A stretch of DNA of 64,000 nt from Cyanobacteria bacterium SZAS-4 (GTDB lineage Bacteria; Cyanobacteriota; Vampirovibrionia; Obscuribacterales; Obscuribacteraceae): NCBI GenBank assembly GCA_018266255.1, contig JAFEAT010000010.1, forward strand, positions 62,001-126,000. The letters are read 5' to 3'. A model generated the notes under the pieces. It had not been told where the DNA came from, did not search any database, and was given only the letters and a program-made list of their open reading frames with translations. How positions within the stretch are numbered: position 1 is the first letter of the stretch; each line of letters starts with the position of its first letter. Made by a program: the position numbers and the translations under genes. Of this stretch, positions 63,793-64,000 are shown in pieces.

Positions 63793-63867
63793 TGGTCGGG
63801 ACGAGAGGATTCGAACCTCCGGCCTCACCCACCCCAAAGGTGCGCGCTACCCCTGCGCCACGTCCCG
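63793..63867 (-). tRNA. tRNA-Pro (anticodon GGG)
   Basis: On the minus strand CGGGACG pairs with CGTCCCG to form the acceptor stem. The D arm is GCGC/GCGC around AGGGGTA. The anticodon arm is CACCT-TTGGGGT-GGGTG, giving anticodon GGG. The T arm holds TTCGAAT. The discriminator base is A and CCA is encoded (63793-63795). All stems close, with G-T pairs at one end of the anticodon and T stems. Confidence 0.95.
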
Positions 63868-64000
63868 GCGACCAAACCCGAAGACAGCTTATGCAGTCAA
63901 GCTGCTCGGAATAGTCATTATATTATATGCACGCTGTTAGAATTAGGCGTGGTAGCTACCGAAGCTTTGGCAGGCAATTGCAAGACTTAAACGAAATCAA

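Overview
The window reads as a chromosomal segment of a Gram-negative-type bacterium, most likely a non-photosynthetic relative of the Cyanobacteria (Vampirovibrionia/'Melainabacteria', perhaps the Obscuribacter group). This is inference from gene content. The ffh-rpsP-khpA order, a SigF-like group 3 sigma factor joined to a PilT ATPase, a cyanobacterial-style MscS channel, a DUF4388 (PATAN) protein, and a DivIVA-like coiled-coil gene next to coaD all fit. An MlaC-type periplasmic protein and many Sec signal peptides indicate an outer membrane and periplasm. No photosynthesis gene, transposase, integrase, phage gene, CRISPR array or rRNA was seen. The one tRNA is tRNA-Pro(GGG) at 63793-63867.

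Layout. 1-6637: a partial membrane protein, a HEAT-repeat protein, an MscS channel, an acyl-CoA dehydrogenase, a secreted tandem aspartyl protease and a family 2 glycosyltransferase. 6663-10582 (minus): the translation and protein-export block ffh-rpsP-khpA plus an HD-domain phosphohydrolase. 10689-23584: membrane proteins, glycogen phosphorylase, a ribbon-helix-helix gene with a candidate operator, a fatty acid desaturase, a membrane-bound spermidine-synthase-like protein, a secreted glycosidase-like protein, a UPF0173 hydrolase and a DUF4388/degenerate-GGDEF protein. 23722-25887: dnaK with a structured leader and a clear terminator. 25963-36580: mostly secreted or envelope proteins (LE..FG repeat protein, SGNH/DUF1574-like protein, cyclophilin, matrixin-like protease, HEAT and TPR proteins) plus nagB.

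36981-42719 is a five-gene run: adhE, a STAS protein, an ABC ATPase, an ABC-2 permease and an MlaC-like periplasmic protein. The last four look like an Mla-type lipid transport system whose usual MlaE permease and MlaD are missing, with an ABC-2 permease in their place; this is the best candidate here for an undescribed system. 42851-49894: a ferritin-like protein, an Mpo1/DUF962 protein, a coiled-coil membrane protein, a three-gene operon with four YbjQ domains, and a Ser/Thr kinase followed by a secreted protein. 49951-58723: a solitary N6-adenine methyltransferase, citrate synthase, a tightly divergent RDD/SpoIIM pair, a class A beta-lactamase-like hydrolase with a natural poly-His tail, a DUF922 metalloprotease-like protein, a repeat-rich spacer, a DivIVA-like protein and coaD. 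59005-63150: a HAMP-PAS histidine kinase divergent from a SigF-like sigma factor whose stop codon overlaps the start of pilT, suggesting a surface or motility control locus.

Most genes have a plausible Shine-Dalgarno sequence; GTG and TTG starts are common. Several spacers hold short tandem repeats or paired-hairpin repeats. All positions and motifs were read by eye; no homology search was run, so family names are recognition calls.
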